DNA from: Lachnospiraceae bacterium
Lineage (GTDB): Bacteria; Bacillota; Clostridia; Lachnospirales; Lachnospiraceae
Assembly: GCA_028689585.1 (NCBI GenBank)
Contig: JAQVCW010000001.1
Coordinates: forward strand, 434,001-498,000
DNA: 64,000 nt
Direction of reading: 5' to 3'
In this document: positions 8,048 to 16,882 of the stretch, piece after piece
Numbering within the stretch: the first letter of the stretch is position 1
How the letters are laid out: each line of letters opens with the position of its first letter
Program-made: the position numbers and the translations under genes
Notes under the pieces: model-generated
Told to the model about the DNA's origin: nothing
Seen by the model: the letters and a program-made list of their open reading frames with translations, nothing else
Databases searched by the model: none

Positions 8048-8782
8048 ATGGCAGAAGCCACATGGACCCCATCACCTCAGGTCACAAAAAATGCGCCGGA
8101 TTACGTGATTGAACAAATCAGAAATGCCCTTTTAACCCGTGAACTAAATCCCGGTGACCGTCTTCCCTCTGAAATGGAACTGGCCTCCCTTTTTAACGTG
8201 AGCCGCGGCTCTGTCCGTCAGGCCATGAAATCTCTGGAAATGCTGGGAATACTGACGATCCGTCCAGGAGACGGCACCTGTATCAATACCACGGTCTCAC
8301 ATAAGAGCTTTAACTCTCTTACCTTTGCCCTCCTGATCTCACGCCCTCCGATCAAGATGATAGCCGATGCGCGTTATGCGTTTGAACGGGATATTCTGGA
8401 GCTGATCATGGAAGACGAAGAGCGGATTGAGGCTGTGATCCCGCTGCTGAACGAGAATCTTCAATTCCACAAGACATTGCTGGAGCAGCATGCCGATGCC
8501 AAAGCTCTGGCTGAAAACGATAAGAAATTTCATCTGATTTTATCCGCAAGCTGCGGAAATCTTGTGCTCCAGACAGTATATGACTACGTAATGGAAACGG
8601 TAGAGTATTACATGACTGAAACCACAGCTCAGCAGATCACCGGTGATTTCAATCATACCCTGCATGATCATGCCGCCATAATAAGCGCCCTTCAGGACCG
8701 TAATTACGGCGATGCAAAAAGAGCCGCCAAAATAACAGCAGATACCTGGAATCAACTGCTGCTGGACGGCAAACAGGTTTAG
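8048..8782 (+). CDS. GntR/FadR-family transcriptional regulator of the TRAP-transketolase locus
   Basis: This 244-aa regulator has an N-terminal winged helix: YVIEQIRNALLTRELNPGDR, then LPSEMELASLFNVSRGS as the recognition region (about residues 35-55). An all-helical FadR-type (FCD) effector domain follows, with Asp/His residues near KFHLILSASCGN and LHDHAAIISAL that commonly bind a metal and a carboxylic effector. The ATG at 8048 follows AAGGAGG; codons further upstream belong to the promoter. It is divergent from the transketolase operon. Three related 15-bp palindromes mark it as the likely repressor of both operons and itself. Confidence 0.9.
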   Translation: MAEATWTPSPQVTKNAPDYVIEQIRNALLTRELNPGDRLPSEMELASLFNVSRGSVRQAMKSLEMLGILTIRPGDGTCINTTVSHKSFNSLTFALLISRPPIKMIADARYAFERDILELIMEDEERIEAVIPLLNENLQFHKTLLEQHADAKALAENDKKFHLILSASCGNLVLQTVYDYVMETVEYYMTETTAQQITGDFNHTLHDHAAIISALQDRNYGDAKRAAKITADTWNQLLLDGKQV

Positions 8783-8828
8783 AGCTGTTTCGCAAAGATA
8801 AGTTTAAAAGTACATAAAGTCAGCAGTG

Positions 8829-8878
8829 GCCAGTGTTTTGAGTCTCTATACATTTTGCTCAAAATACTGGCTTTTTTT
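8829..8878 (+). terminator. Terminator after gntR
   Basis: A 14-bp stem, GCCAGTGTTTTGAG with CTCAAAATACTGGC (one mismatch), is followed by seven T's. Confidence 0.88.
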
Positions 8879-9055
8879 CTTTCTGTACCAGTATAATAGA
8901 ATCCTAATGATCGGATATCCCGCAGGAAGACTTTGTCTGCGAAAATGGCTCACAGGGTGCATCAGACATCTGAATTGGTTGAGACAGTTCATGAAATGAA
9001 AAAATCTTGTAAGATTCTTGAAGAAAGAAAGTCTTATAGGTAAGGAGGTGAGAAA

Positions 9056-9556
9056 GTGGCAGATTTCGGAGAAGAATTTGAGAAAGTTTATATAAGATAC
9101 TTTAATGATGTATTTCTTTTTCTCAAAAGGCTGTCAAAAGACGAAGGTATTGCAGAGGAAATCACAAGTGAAACTTTTTTCAAAGCAATGCGTTCCATCA
9201 ATAATTTTCGTGGTGAAACCGATGTCCGTGTTTGGCTTTGCCAAATTGCAAAAAACTGTTACTTTTCCTACTTGAAAAAGCAGCAGCGTATTGAAAATAT
9301 TGATGATATTGATTTCTCAGATAATAAAGACACCATTGAGGAGCAAATTTTAAAGAAATACGATGTTATGCAAATACATTTCATGCTGCATAATTTAGCG
9401 GAACCTTATAAAGAAGTTTTTATGCTGCGGGTTTTTGGAGAGTTAAGCTTCAAACAAATCGCAGATATCTTTCAAAAAACAGATAACTGGGCTTGCGTCA
9501 CTTATCACCGGGCGAGAAATAAAATATTAATGAAAATGGAGGCCAACGATGAGTAA
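9056..9556 (+). CDS. ECF-type RNA polymerase sigma factor
   Basis: This 166-aa protein has sigma-70 region 2 (YFNDVFLFLKRLS...AEEITSETFFKAM, then VRVWLCQIAKNCYFSYLKK) and region 4 (LAEPYKEVFMLRVFGELSFK with the helix-turn-helix QIADIFQKTDNWACVTYHRA). The start is a GTG right after TAAGGAGG. It overlaps the anti-sigma gene by eight bases, the usual pairing. The residue pattern fits the Clostridial group whose partners carry a zinc-finger zf-HC2 domain. The inducing signal is unknown. Confidence 0.9.
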   Translation: MADFGEEFEKVYIRYFNDVFLFLKRLSKDEGIAEEITSETFFKAMRSINNFRGETDVRVWLCQIAKNCYFSYLKKQQRIENIDDIDFSDNKDTIEEQILKKYDVMQIHFMLHNLAEPYKEVFMLRVFGELSFKQIADIFQKTDNWACVTYHRARNKILMKMEANDE

Positions 9557-10460
9557 TGAATGTAATTTAATCAAAGATATACTTCCACTTTATGTAGAAG
9601 ATATGGTAAGTACGGATACACGAGAATTTGTGAGTGAACATCTTGAGCATTGTGCAAAGTGCCATGTGGAGTTTGAGCGTATGCGAAATTCTACGAAACC
9701 TATCCCAGATACTGATGCTGAAATGGTTCCGTTAAAAAAAATAAAGAAGGGCTTATTTATCAAACGCCTACAGACTATCTTCTTCACAGCTATTTTGGCA
9801 TGCACCATAGTGACAGTTGTTTTTGGAATTTTAACATCACCTAAATTTTTCCCCTACTCTGATAACTTATTGAATGTTATGGATCGCCATAACGGGAATA
9901 TTATCATAACTTTTGATAAGAAGGTAACAGGTTATAGTTGTATTAAAGAGTTTAATGGTGAAACTGAAGTTTATCGCGTAAATGCGTGGACTACCGCTTG
10001 GGACTTATATTCATCGAATCGGGGAAATCAAAATGTGGTTATACCTTCTGAAGGTGAAACTAAAATCCAAATCTTCTTTACTCAAAATAATGGTTCTGAA
10101 GATGTGCTGATTTATGGGTTAAATGATAAGACTCAAGAGAATATTGTAACATTGCCAAGACAAATTTTAATGCCATATTTCATATTAGCCTTTTTTGCCC
10201 TTGTTATACTTGCAGTTCTGCGGTTTTTATTGAGAAACAAACAAGCAATAATTGTATGGATCGACAGAACCATACTATTCCCAATTTCCTATATGGCAGC
10301 TCAACTTTGCACAAAAGGAATTAACTTTACAACATATTCATTGCAACGAGATTTTTGCATTATCATTCTGGTTGCCATACTGTTTTATTTTGCAATGTTG
10401 ACAGGAAAAGTTCTATACAAAGCAAAAAAATCTGATAGATGCCAAAGATTTACAGAGTGA
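9549..10460 (+). CDS. Zinc-finger (zf-HC2) membrane anti-sigma factor
   Basis: This 303-aa protein has an N-terminal anti-sigma zinc domain, CNLIKDILPLYVEDMVS...HLEHCAKCHVEFE, with the HxxxCxxC motif near residues 31-38. A membrane helix follows near residues 76-98, then an outside segment of about 110 residues, and hydrophobic stretches at the C-terminal end. It should hold the sigma factor inactive at the membrane until an envelope signal arrives. The external domain matches nothing I recognise. Confidence 0.85.
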   Translation: MSNECNLIKDILPLYVEDMVSTDTREFVSEHLEHCAKCHVEFERMRNSTKPIPDTDAEMVPLKKIKKGLFIKRLQTIFFTAILACTIVTVVFGILTSPKFFPYSDNLLNVMDRHNGNIIITFDKKVTGYSCIKEFNGETEVYRVNAWTTAWDLYSSNRGNQNVVIPSEGETKIQIFFTQNNGSEDVLIYGLNDKTQENIVTLPRQILMPYFILAFFALVILAVLRFLLRNKQAIIVWIDRTILFPISYMAAQLCTKGINFTTYSLQRDFCIIILVAILFYFAMLTGKVLYKAKKSDRCQRFTE

Positions 10461-10469
10461 TATATAGAA

Positions 10470-10508
10470 CCTGCCCACCAAATCAAAAACGGTGCTTTGG
10501 TGGGCAGG
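10470..10508. terminator. Strong hairpin after the anti-sigma gene
   Basis: CCTGCCCACCAAA pairs perfectly with TTTGGTGGGCAGG over a 13-base loop. No T-run follows on the plus strand, so it may terminate weakly or protect the mRNA end. Confidence 0.5.
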
Positions 10509-10604
10509 TGGTCTTGAAACTAATTTTCCAAGAAAACCGGGAATGCAAGCGCCAAAATTGGTCTGATTATGGAACCTTGAAGCATACTATTCTGTCTTGA
10601 CGAA

Positions 10605-11177
10605 TTATCGCTGAACATCATCTTCAAGCGCCTTAATTGGTTTCGCCGGAATTCCTCCGGCCACACAATTATCCGGTATATCCTTTGTCACTACTGCTCC
10701 TGCCGCAATCACTACATTATTTCCTATGGTTACTCCTGAAAGAATTGTAACATTGCCGCCAATCCACACATCATCGCCTATCGTTACAGGCTTTGCAATT
10801 CCAATATGATTTCTTCTCTTTGCCGGAGACATAGGATGTCCTACTGTGCTAATCAATGTATTTGGTCCAATCATACAATGTTCCCCAATATGAACTGGAG
10901 CAATATCTAAAATGGTCACATTAAAATTAGCAATGAAATGTTTCCCAACATGAATGTTTTTACCATAATCGCACTGAAATCCCGGTCCTACCCAAGGCAG
11001 TTCTCCTGTACTTCCAAAAAATTCAGATAATGCTTTCGCAATTGCCTCCCCGTCTCTCTGATCTATTTGATGGATACGATTACACCACTCGATTGCATAT
11101 TGCTTTCTTCCATCTACTTCATCATCCCAAAAATCATATTCGAGACCTGCATCTAATTTTTCTAATTCTGTCATCAT
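10605..11177 (-). CDS. Sugar O-acetyltransferase (maltose/galactoside acetyltransferase type)
   Basis: This 190-aa left-handed beta-helix enzyme should transfer acetyl from acetyl-CoA to a sugar. The helical N-terminus contains the LDAGLEYDFWDDE region. Hexapeptide turns then run from about residue 70 to 180, with catalytic His in VGHPMSPAKRRNH and the family end ATGG-like stretch VAGGIPAKPIKAL. Two adjacent ATGs (MM) follow AAAGGAG; either could start. It is monocistronic in appearance and lies 117 bp from the alcohol dehydrogenase gene on the same strand. Confidence 0.88.
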   Translation of the reverse strand: MMTELEKLDAGLEYDFWDDEVDGRKQYAIEWCNRIHQIDQRDGEAIAKALSEFFGSTGELPWVGPGFQCDYGKNIHVGKHFIANFNVTILDIAPVHIGEHCMIGPNTLISTVGHPMSPAKRRNHIGIAKPVTIGDDVWIGGNVTILSGVTIGNNVVIAAGAVVTKDIPDNCVAGGIPAKPIKALEDDVQR

Positions 11178-11294
11178 CTATCTCCTTTCTATTATGGTGT
11201 TTTTAGAATGAAATAAGTTCTTTAAAAATCCACCTGATTTTCCTCACTATTTCATTATTGTGCTATTGCTTCAAGATTAAATACGACAGATCTC

Positions 11295-12458
11295 CTATTT
11301 GAATGACTTCTTAAAGATTTCAAGGTAATCATCGTCAGAAAGCAGCACTGGATCTGCTGTAATATCTCCACCAAGTACTTCGTGCACTTTCTGTGGGAAA
11401 GATTGCAGCTCTTCCTCTGTAATTCCATTGTCACTCATCTTAAGGTCTGTACAATCAAGAACTGCAATAAGTTCATCCAAAGCTTTAATAAAGTCTTTTC
11501 CGGAAATTGGATTTGTCACGCCCATGGCTTTTGCCATCTTAATCATTGGTTCTTCCGCAGCTTTTCTTTCTGCGAAGAAATCATAATATTCATGGGCAAT
11601 CATGATAAGACCAGCTCCATGAACCAACTCATCATGAGAACTTCCCATAACATGCTCCATGGTGTGTGCTGATGTACATAGCATATAATAAGCTGCTAAT
11701 GTATTTGCAAGTGCCATATTTGCTCTTGCCTCTTCATTATTTCCATCTTTGTATGCAAGAGGTAAATTTGCTGCAATCAATTCGATCGCCTTTAATGCAA
11801 ACATTTCTCCCATTGGATGTTCATTTTTATTGATAACACTCTCTGATGCATGGAAAAATGCATCCATTCCCTGATAAGCTGTTAATTTTGCCGGTACACT
11901 AACCATTAGATAAGCATCTACAATAGAAAGTGTTGGGAACATAGATGGGAAGAAAATACCTGTCTTCTCTTTTGCCTCTTCATTCGTAATAACAGAAGCA
12001 ATATCTACTTCACTACCTGTACCTGCACTGGTTGTAATTGCTACGATTGGAATCGCATCAAATTCAGCCGCTTTTTTTCCACCGGCTTTGCTTAAGGAAT
12101 AATCCCAAATATCACCAGGATTTGTTACCATAAGAGCGATACATTTCGAACAATCCATAACAGAACCACCGCCAAGTGCCACTACGAAATCACAACCATT
12201 ATCCTTTGCCATTTTTGCTCCAACCATAACATTAGTTGTGGTTGGATTTGGTCTGATCTGGTCAAATAAAACATGTGAAACTCCAGCCTGCTCTAATTCC
12301 CTTTCTACTCTTTCCAAATATCCGAATTTCTTCGTAGACTGTCCGTTAGAAGTTACGATTAACGCTTTCTTTCCCGGAAACTCCTGTTCATGTAAATGAG
12401 ATAACTGTCCTTCTCCAAATAATACTTTTGTCGGCATATAAAATGTAAACTGATTCAT
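11295..12458 (-). CDS. Iron-containing alcohol dehydrogenase
   Basis: This 387-aa group III alcohol dehydrogenase (BDH/FucO-like) is NAD(P)-dependent. The nucleotide site is GGGSVMDCSKCIAL near residue 96. The metal site is spelled by Asp/His in DAFFHASESVINKNEHP and HTMEHVMGSSHDELVHG. The start follows AAGGAG. It is divergent from the AraC gene at 12810, which probably controls it. The substrate is probably an aldehyde or butanal-type compound, but the exact activity cannot be read from sequence. Confidence 0.92.
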   Translation of the reverse strand: MNQFTFYMPTKVLFGEGQLSHLHEQEFPGKKALIVTSNGQSTKKFGYLERVERELEQAGVSHVLFDQIRPNPTTTNVMVGAKMAKDNGCDFVVALGGGSVMDCSKCIALMVTNPGDIWDYSLSKAGGKKAAEFDAIPIVAITTSAGTGSEVDIASVITNEEAKEKTGIFFPSMFPTLSIVDAYLMVSVPAKLTAYQGMDAFFHASESVINKNEHPMGEMFALKAIELIAANLPLAYKDGNNEEARANMALANTLAAYYMLCTSAHTMEHVMGSSHDELVHGAGLIMIAHEYYDFFAERKAAEEPMIKMAKAMGVTNPISGKDFIKALDELIAVLDCTDLKMSDNGITEEELQSFPQKVHEVLGGDITADPVLLSDDDYLEIFKKSFK

Positions 12459-12809
12459 CTTAAAATTCTCCTTTTTCTTCTAATATCATGATTCACCACC
12501 ATTTGCTATTCAAGTATTAGCCAAATACCATGATAAAATCATACAACATTTACATTGACTGTGAAATTGTAAATATTAATCTTTTATATGACGATTTCTA
12601 AGATATGTGATACAATGAGTAGTATTAGTGAAGCAACGTACCTGCACGATTGACGAACGGATTGACAAGCGGCGAATGGCGATCATGAAGTACCTTTCTT
12701 CATGATTTGGTACAATATGCCCAGCTCATTTACAAGCATATGGAAGAAATACACGGAATGAATGACATGAAACAAATGAAAAGTAATTCGGAAAGGAAGG
12801 ATGTCTTCT
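12459..12809. other. Divergent intergenic region with hairpin and possible gene remnant
   Basis: This region separates the alcohol dehydrogenase from its AraC gene. A perfect hairpin, TCATGAAG/CTTCATGA with a seven-base loop, lies at 12683-12705. Around it short translated stretches (CTIDERIDKRRMAIMKYLSS; VQYAQLIYKHMEEIHG) look like pieces of a decayed gene in different frames. The source family is not recognised. Confidence 0.35.
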
Positions 12810-13760
12810 ATGAAATACAATTTGCATGAAGCACTCACCTATCTTGGGAAAGAATTTGATCAAATAGAGTGGAACTATGCCGAAGTTCCATCTGGAAGTT
12901 TTTCCGAAAAAATGCAGTTATGGCCCGGCAGCGAAGAGGAAGACATCATGATCTGTGTTTACAAAGGAACAGAGATTCACGAATTATTCCACAGGCAGGA
13001 TTACTTTTTCTTTAATTTCGCTTATCTCGGGGATTATGGCGCATTAAGCTACCGTTTTGACAATCAACTGATGATCCATGAAGGTGAATGCTATATCAGC
13101 CAGCCATTTGCCGGATATGCTCTTCGCAGTCAAAGTAATGAAGAAATCATCATTATAGGTATCCTGATTCAGAAAGAACGCTTTTTTAAGACTTTTCTTC
13201 CAATATTATCTGCAAATGCAAAACTTTTTCATTTCTTTTTGGATGCAAATACCAATGCTTTTTCTGACGAATTTATTCATCTCTCCTTTGATGATGATTC
13301 CGAAATCAGAGCTCTTTTGGAAATCATGGTTGTTGAATATGCAAACAAGCAAACCAATACTGACCACATATTAAGTTCTCTTACTGTTGCACTCTTAATG
13401 ATGGTTGCCAGACAATACACCATTTCAAATAAAACTCCAATATCAGACAGACTTTCGGAACAGATTGTTCAGTACATCTGGGAACATTCAGACGCTGTAA
13501 CGCTCAAAGATATTGCAAAATTTTTTTCCTATCATCCAAACTATATCTCTAATCTGCTGCACAGAGAAACCGGGAAAACCTTTTCAGAAATATTATTAGA
13601 AAAAAGAATGGAAAGAGCCATCGTTCTGTTAAAAGGAACAACTCTTTCCATTGAAGAAATCGCTATCATGCTTGGTTACAACAATAGCAGTAATTTTTAT
13701 CGAACATTTAAATATTATTATGGACAGTCTCCAAGAGATTATCTGGCAGAAAAAAAGTGA
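12810..13760 (+). CDS. AraC-family transcriptional regulator (alcohol dehydrogenase neighbour)
   Basis: This 316-aa regulator has a cupin-like sensing half and a C-terminal double helix-turn-helix: VTLKDIAKFFSYHPNYISNL and SIEEIAIMLGYNNSSNFYRT, ending FKYYYGQSPRDYL. An ATG at 12801 touches the AAGGAAGG site directly, so the next in-frame ATG at 12810 is preferred. It faces the iron alcohol dehydrogenase gene and is the likely activator of it. The effector is unknown. Confidence 0.88.
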   Translation: MKYNLHEALTYLGKEFDQIEWNYAEVPSGSFSEKMQLWPGSEEEDIMICVYKGTEIHELFHRQDYFFFNFAYLGDYGALSYRFDNQLMIHEGECYISQPFAGYALRSQSNEEIIIIGILIQKERFFKTFLPILSANAKLFHFFLDANTNAFSDEFIHLSFDDDSEIRALLEIMVVEYANKQTNTDHILSSLTVALLMMVARQYTISNKTPISDRLSEQIVQYIWEHSDAVTLKDIAKFFSYHPNYISNLLHRETGKTFSEILLEKRMERAIVLLKGTTLSIEEIAIMLGYNNSSNFYRTFKYYYGQSPRDYLAEKK

Positions 13761-13791
13761 TGCTGTCTATTGTGTTACCTGGAACTTGTTT

Positions 13792-14292
13792 TTAACCCTC
13801 TATTACATGTTTAATATCTGTTAATCCAAGAAATTCACTCATACAGTCAACAATCAATTGGTGATCCTTTTCATGCGGCAGGCCTGACACAGCAATTGCA
13901 CCAGCTACACCCGTGCCTCTAATCCGCAAAGGAAAGCCTCCTCCTATATTTGCATACTCTGAAGAGTCAAAATGCTGCAATTCACTAAAAATATCATCTC
14001 CGCCAACAAAAGGCAGCAAATGAACTTGCAAAGAGCTTTTTTCCATCATATTAACAGTATTTATCTTTCTTCTTACCCACTTACTGTTAAATTCACAACT
14101 GCCTTTACATCCATATCGGAACACCAAATAATGATTTATCCATATCTCGCACAAAATTGGATCGTTATGCTCCAGTGCCTTTTTAATCACAATATTCCCC
14201 AAATTCCACGCATCTTCAGAATTGAAAGAAGTAAATTGCAGCTTTTCTTCCTGTTCTGTTACTATCTTATAATTCTCAGCTTCAAATGCCAT
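13792..14292 (-). CDS. Heme-degrading-fold (GlcG/HbpS/UPF0303-like) protein
   Basis: This 166-aa protein contains the FPLRIRGTGVAGAIAVSGLP signature of the haem-degrading domain family (PF03928). Members include GlcG, HbpS and UPF0303 proteins; their biochemistry is varied and mostly unsettled. The ATG at 14292 follows AAAGGAG; the longer frame upstream overlaps the permease gene. It is the last gene of the LacI-controlled sugar ABC operon, 19 bp after the permease. Small GlcG-like proteins often sit in sugar-acid or glycolate loci, so it may handle a side product, but no function can be claimed. Confidence 0.75.
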   Translation of the reverse strand: MAFEAENYKIVTEQEEKLQFTSFNSEDAWNLGNIVIKKALEHNDPILCEIWINHYLVFRYGCKGSCEFNSKWVRRKINTVNMMEKSSLQVHLLPFVGGDDIFSELQHFDSSEYANIGGGFPLRIRGTGVAGAIAVSGLPHEKDHQLIVDCMSEFLGLTDIKHVIEG

Positions 14293-14311
14293 TTTCTCTA
14301 ATCTCCTTTGC

Positions 14312-15250
14312 TTATTTAGATGAATATCGGTCAATAATAGTTGCAATCAACACAATAATACCAATAGCAAAAGTTTGATAGAAAGATTGTACATTCAACA
14401 ACGTCAATCCGTTATTTAATGTCTGCAGGATTAAACAGCCAATAATTGTACCGACAATGCTTCCCTTTCCACCGGCTAAAGATGCACCGCCAATTGCTGC
14501 TGCTGCAATAGCATTCATCTCATATCCATTACCAGCTTGAGGATCTGCTGCACCTAAACGCCCCAGGAATATAACTGCTGCCAAAGTACTGGTAAACCCA
14601 CTAAGCGCATAAGTTAATATCTTAATCTTTGCCGTATTAATACCGGACAACCTCGTCGCTTCCTCATTTCCGCCAACCGCAAATAAGTACTGCCCGAACT
14701 TAAAATACCTTAATACAACTAACGCTATCAATGCCAAAATTAAAGATAATACAATCGGAAATGGAATAATTCCATTTAGAGAATTCATAAAATTCACATA
14801 ACTCGTAGAAAATCCACGTACCGGAAGACCATTAGAAATGATTAATGTAATACCCCTGTATGCACTCATAGTACCTAATGTAACCAAAAATGGCTGTAGG
14901 GACAGTTTAGCAATCATAAGTCCATTTACCGCTCCAAACGCAGCTCCAGCAAATAATCCAATAAGAACTGCTAACACTGGTGAGACACCCGCTTCCATAA
15001 GCATTGCCATAATCATACCACTTAATGCCATAACAGAACCCACTGACAAATCGATGCCACCTGTAATAATAACAAATGTCATTCCGACAGCAACGCAGAG
15101 ATTAATTGCAGCTTGTTGTAAAATATTCAGGAAATTACTCACAGAAAAGAATTTGTTTGTTAATGCTGTGAATACCACCATCAGCACCAGTAAACTAGCT
15201 ATAATTCCTATTTTTCTTGTTATATTTGGATTTTTCAATAATTTCTTCAT
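14312..15250 (-). CDS. Ribose-type sugar ABC transporter permease
   Basis: This 312-aa RbsC-like permease has about nine to ten membrane helices. Family landmarks are the NFLNILQQAAINLCVAVGMT start, GGIDLSVGSVMALSG, and the cytoplasmic loop YLFAVGGNEEATRLSGI that docks on the ATPase. A GGGAGG site touches the TTG at 15259, so the ATG at 15250 is the better start. It is encoded five bases after the ATPase stop. Confidence 0.92.
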   Translation of the reverse strand: MKKLLKNPNITRKIGIIASLLVLMVVFTALTNKFFSVSNFLNILQQAAINLCVAVGMTFVIITGGIDLSVGSVMALSGMIMAMLMEAGVSPVLAVLIGLFAGAAFGAVNGLMIAKLSLQPFLVTLGTMSAYRGITLIISNGLPVRGFSTSYVNFMNSLNGIIPFPIVLSLILALIALVVLRYFKFGQYLFAVGGNEEATRLSGINTAKIKILTYALSGFTSTLAAVIFLGRLGAADPQAGNGYEMNAIAAAAIGGASLAGGKGSIVGTIIGCLILQTLNNGLTLLNVQSFYQTFAIGIIVLIATIIDRYSSK

Positions 15251-15255
15251 TAATT

Positions 15256-16758
15256 TCAACCTCCCACTGCAAATCTCATAATTTCATTTTCTGTTGCTTC
15301 CTGACCATTCAATTCACCGGTCATTTTCCCTTCATACATTACAAGTATTCTATCACTCAGCTTTAGAACCTCCGGTAACTCAGATGAAATTAAAATAATT
15401 GATTTTCCCGCATTAGCCAGTCTTCTTATCAATTCATAAATTTCATGTTTTGCATTGACATCTATTCCTCTCGTTGGCTCATCTAAGATTAAGATATTCG
15501 GTTCTACATTAAGTGCTTTTGCAACAACAATTTTTTGTTGGTTTCCTCCGCTTAATTGTTTCGTCTGAAGGTTATTATCCGTTGGATGCACGTCCAATTG
15601 ATCTGTAAGCGTCTTAACTTGCCGATTCATATCCGAAAAGTTTAATACTACATATTTTTTATAACGATCCAAATTGCTTAATGCAACATTAGCCGTATTT
15701 GTTAATCCCGGCACAAACCCCTGAAGTTTTCTATCCTCAGGTATTAACATGATTCCTTGGTCAATTGCATCCTTGGGGCATTGAATGGTTACTTCTTTCC
15801 CCTCTAAATAAATTTTCCCTTCTTTCAACTTATCAGCGCCAAATATTCCTCGTACCAACTCTGTTCGTCCTGCACCTACAAGTCCAGCCAACCCAAGAAT
15901 TTCGCCTTTATTTAATGTAAAGCTAATATTATTAAATCGATTGTTGTTGCCAGAAAGATTTTTCACCTCTAAAATTGGTTCTTTTTTACCAGTTGATTCA
16001 ATATGATAATTCTCATTACCAATATCACGTCCAACCATCATTTTTACAAGCTGTGGCTTGTCAATTTCATTGACATTTACAGTATCGATATATTTTCCAT
16101 CTCTAAAAACCGTAGCTCTATCACATATTTCAAATAATTCATCCAGTCTGTGTGAAATATAGATAATAGACTTTCCCTGATTACGTAACTCTTTAACAAT
16201 TTTAAATAGCTCATCAATTTCTTTATTCGTTAAACTCGCTGTTGGTTCATCAAGTGCCAAAACATTAAAATCATGCAAAAGAGCCTTTGCAATTTCTACC
16301 ATTTGCTGCTGTGCTGTACTCAAAGTTTTTGTAATCACATTACTGTGAAATCCTGCATACATTTTTTCAAGCATAGCATCTGCTCTTTTTTCCATTTCTT
16401 TAAAATTAATAGTACCGAATTTTCCAATAATTTCATTTCCAAGAAACATGTTTTGTGCTACTGTAATTTCCGGAATTAATTGCAGTTCTTGATGTACTTT
16501 AACAATTCCCTGCTCTTTAGCTGCCAAGGGTGTTTTAAACTGAACCTGTTTTCCATTCAGATACATGTTACCAGCATCCGGCTTATAAGTTCCCGACATA
16601 ATATTCAAAAAAGTGCTTTTCCCCGCTCCATTTTCACCAATCAGAGCATGAACCTCACCCTTTTTCAATTCAAATTGAACATTTTCAAGAGCCTGCACAG
16701 AGCCAAAACGCTTGCTTATATTTTCCATTTTTAAAATTGTTTCATTCACAGTATTCAT
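15256..16758 (-). CDS. Ribose-type sugar ABC transporter ATP-binding protein
   Basis: This 500-aa ATPase has two nucleotide-binding domains, as in RbsA/MglA. The first has Walker A GENGAGKSTF, signature LSTAQQQMVEIAKAL and Walker B VLALDEPTASL. The second has the degenerate Walker A GLVGAGRTEL typical of the family, signature LSGGNQQKIVVAKAL and ILILDEPTRGID. It lies between the binding protein and permease genes; a small hairpin in the 124-bp gap upstream may lower its level relative to the binding protein. Confidence 0.94.
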   Translation of the reverse strand: MNTVNETILKMENISKRFGSVQALENVQFELKKGEVHALIGENGAGKSTFLNIMSGTYKPDAGNMYLNGKQVQFKTPLAAKEQGIVKVHQELQLIPEITVAQNMFLGNEIIGKFGTINFKEMEKRADAMLEKMYAGFHSNVITKTLSTAQQQMVEIAKALLHDFNVLALDEPTASLTNKEIDELFKIVKELRNQGKSIIYISHRLDELFEICDRATVFRDGKYIDTVNVNEIDKPQLVKMMVGRDIGNENYHIESTGKKEPILEVKNLSGNNNRFNNISFTLNKGEILGLAGLVGAGRTELVRGIFGADKLKEGKIYLEGKEVTIQCPKDAIDQGIMLIPEDRKLQGFVPGLTNTANVALSNLDRYKKYVVLNFSDMNRQVKTLTDQLDVHPTDNNLQTKQLSGGNQQKIVVAKALNVEPNILILDEPTRGIDVNAKHEIYELIRRLANAGKSIILISSELPEVLKLSDRILVMYEGKMTGELNGQEATENEIMRFAVGG

Positions 16759-16821
16759 CTCTTTCCCTTTACCGTTTTATGACTATCAGAATAGCTCACT
16801 GCAACATACTGAATACCCCGA

Positions 16822-16842
16822 ATAGCTGTATTACACAGCTAT
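16822..16842 (-). promoter_or_regulatory. Intercistronic hairpin
   Basis: ATAGCTGT and ACAGCTAT form a perfect 8-bp stem in the gap between the sugar-binding protein and ATPase genes. No T-run follows. It probably marks mRNA processing or partial termination. Confidence 0.4.
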
Positions 16843-16882
16843 CCGGTTTACTTTCCTGATTTATTTTATTAATCTTCTGGTA

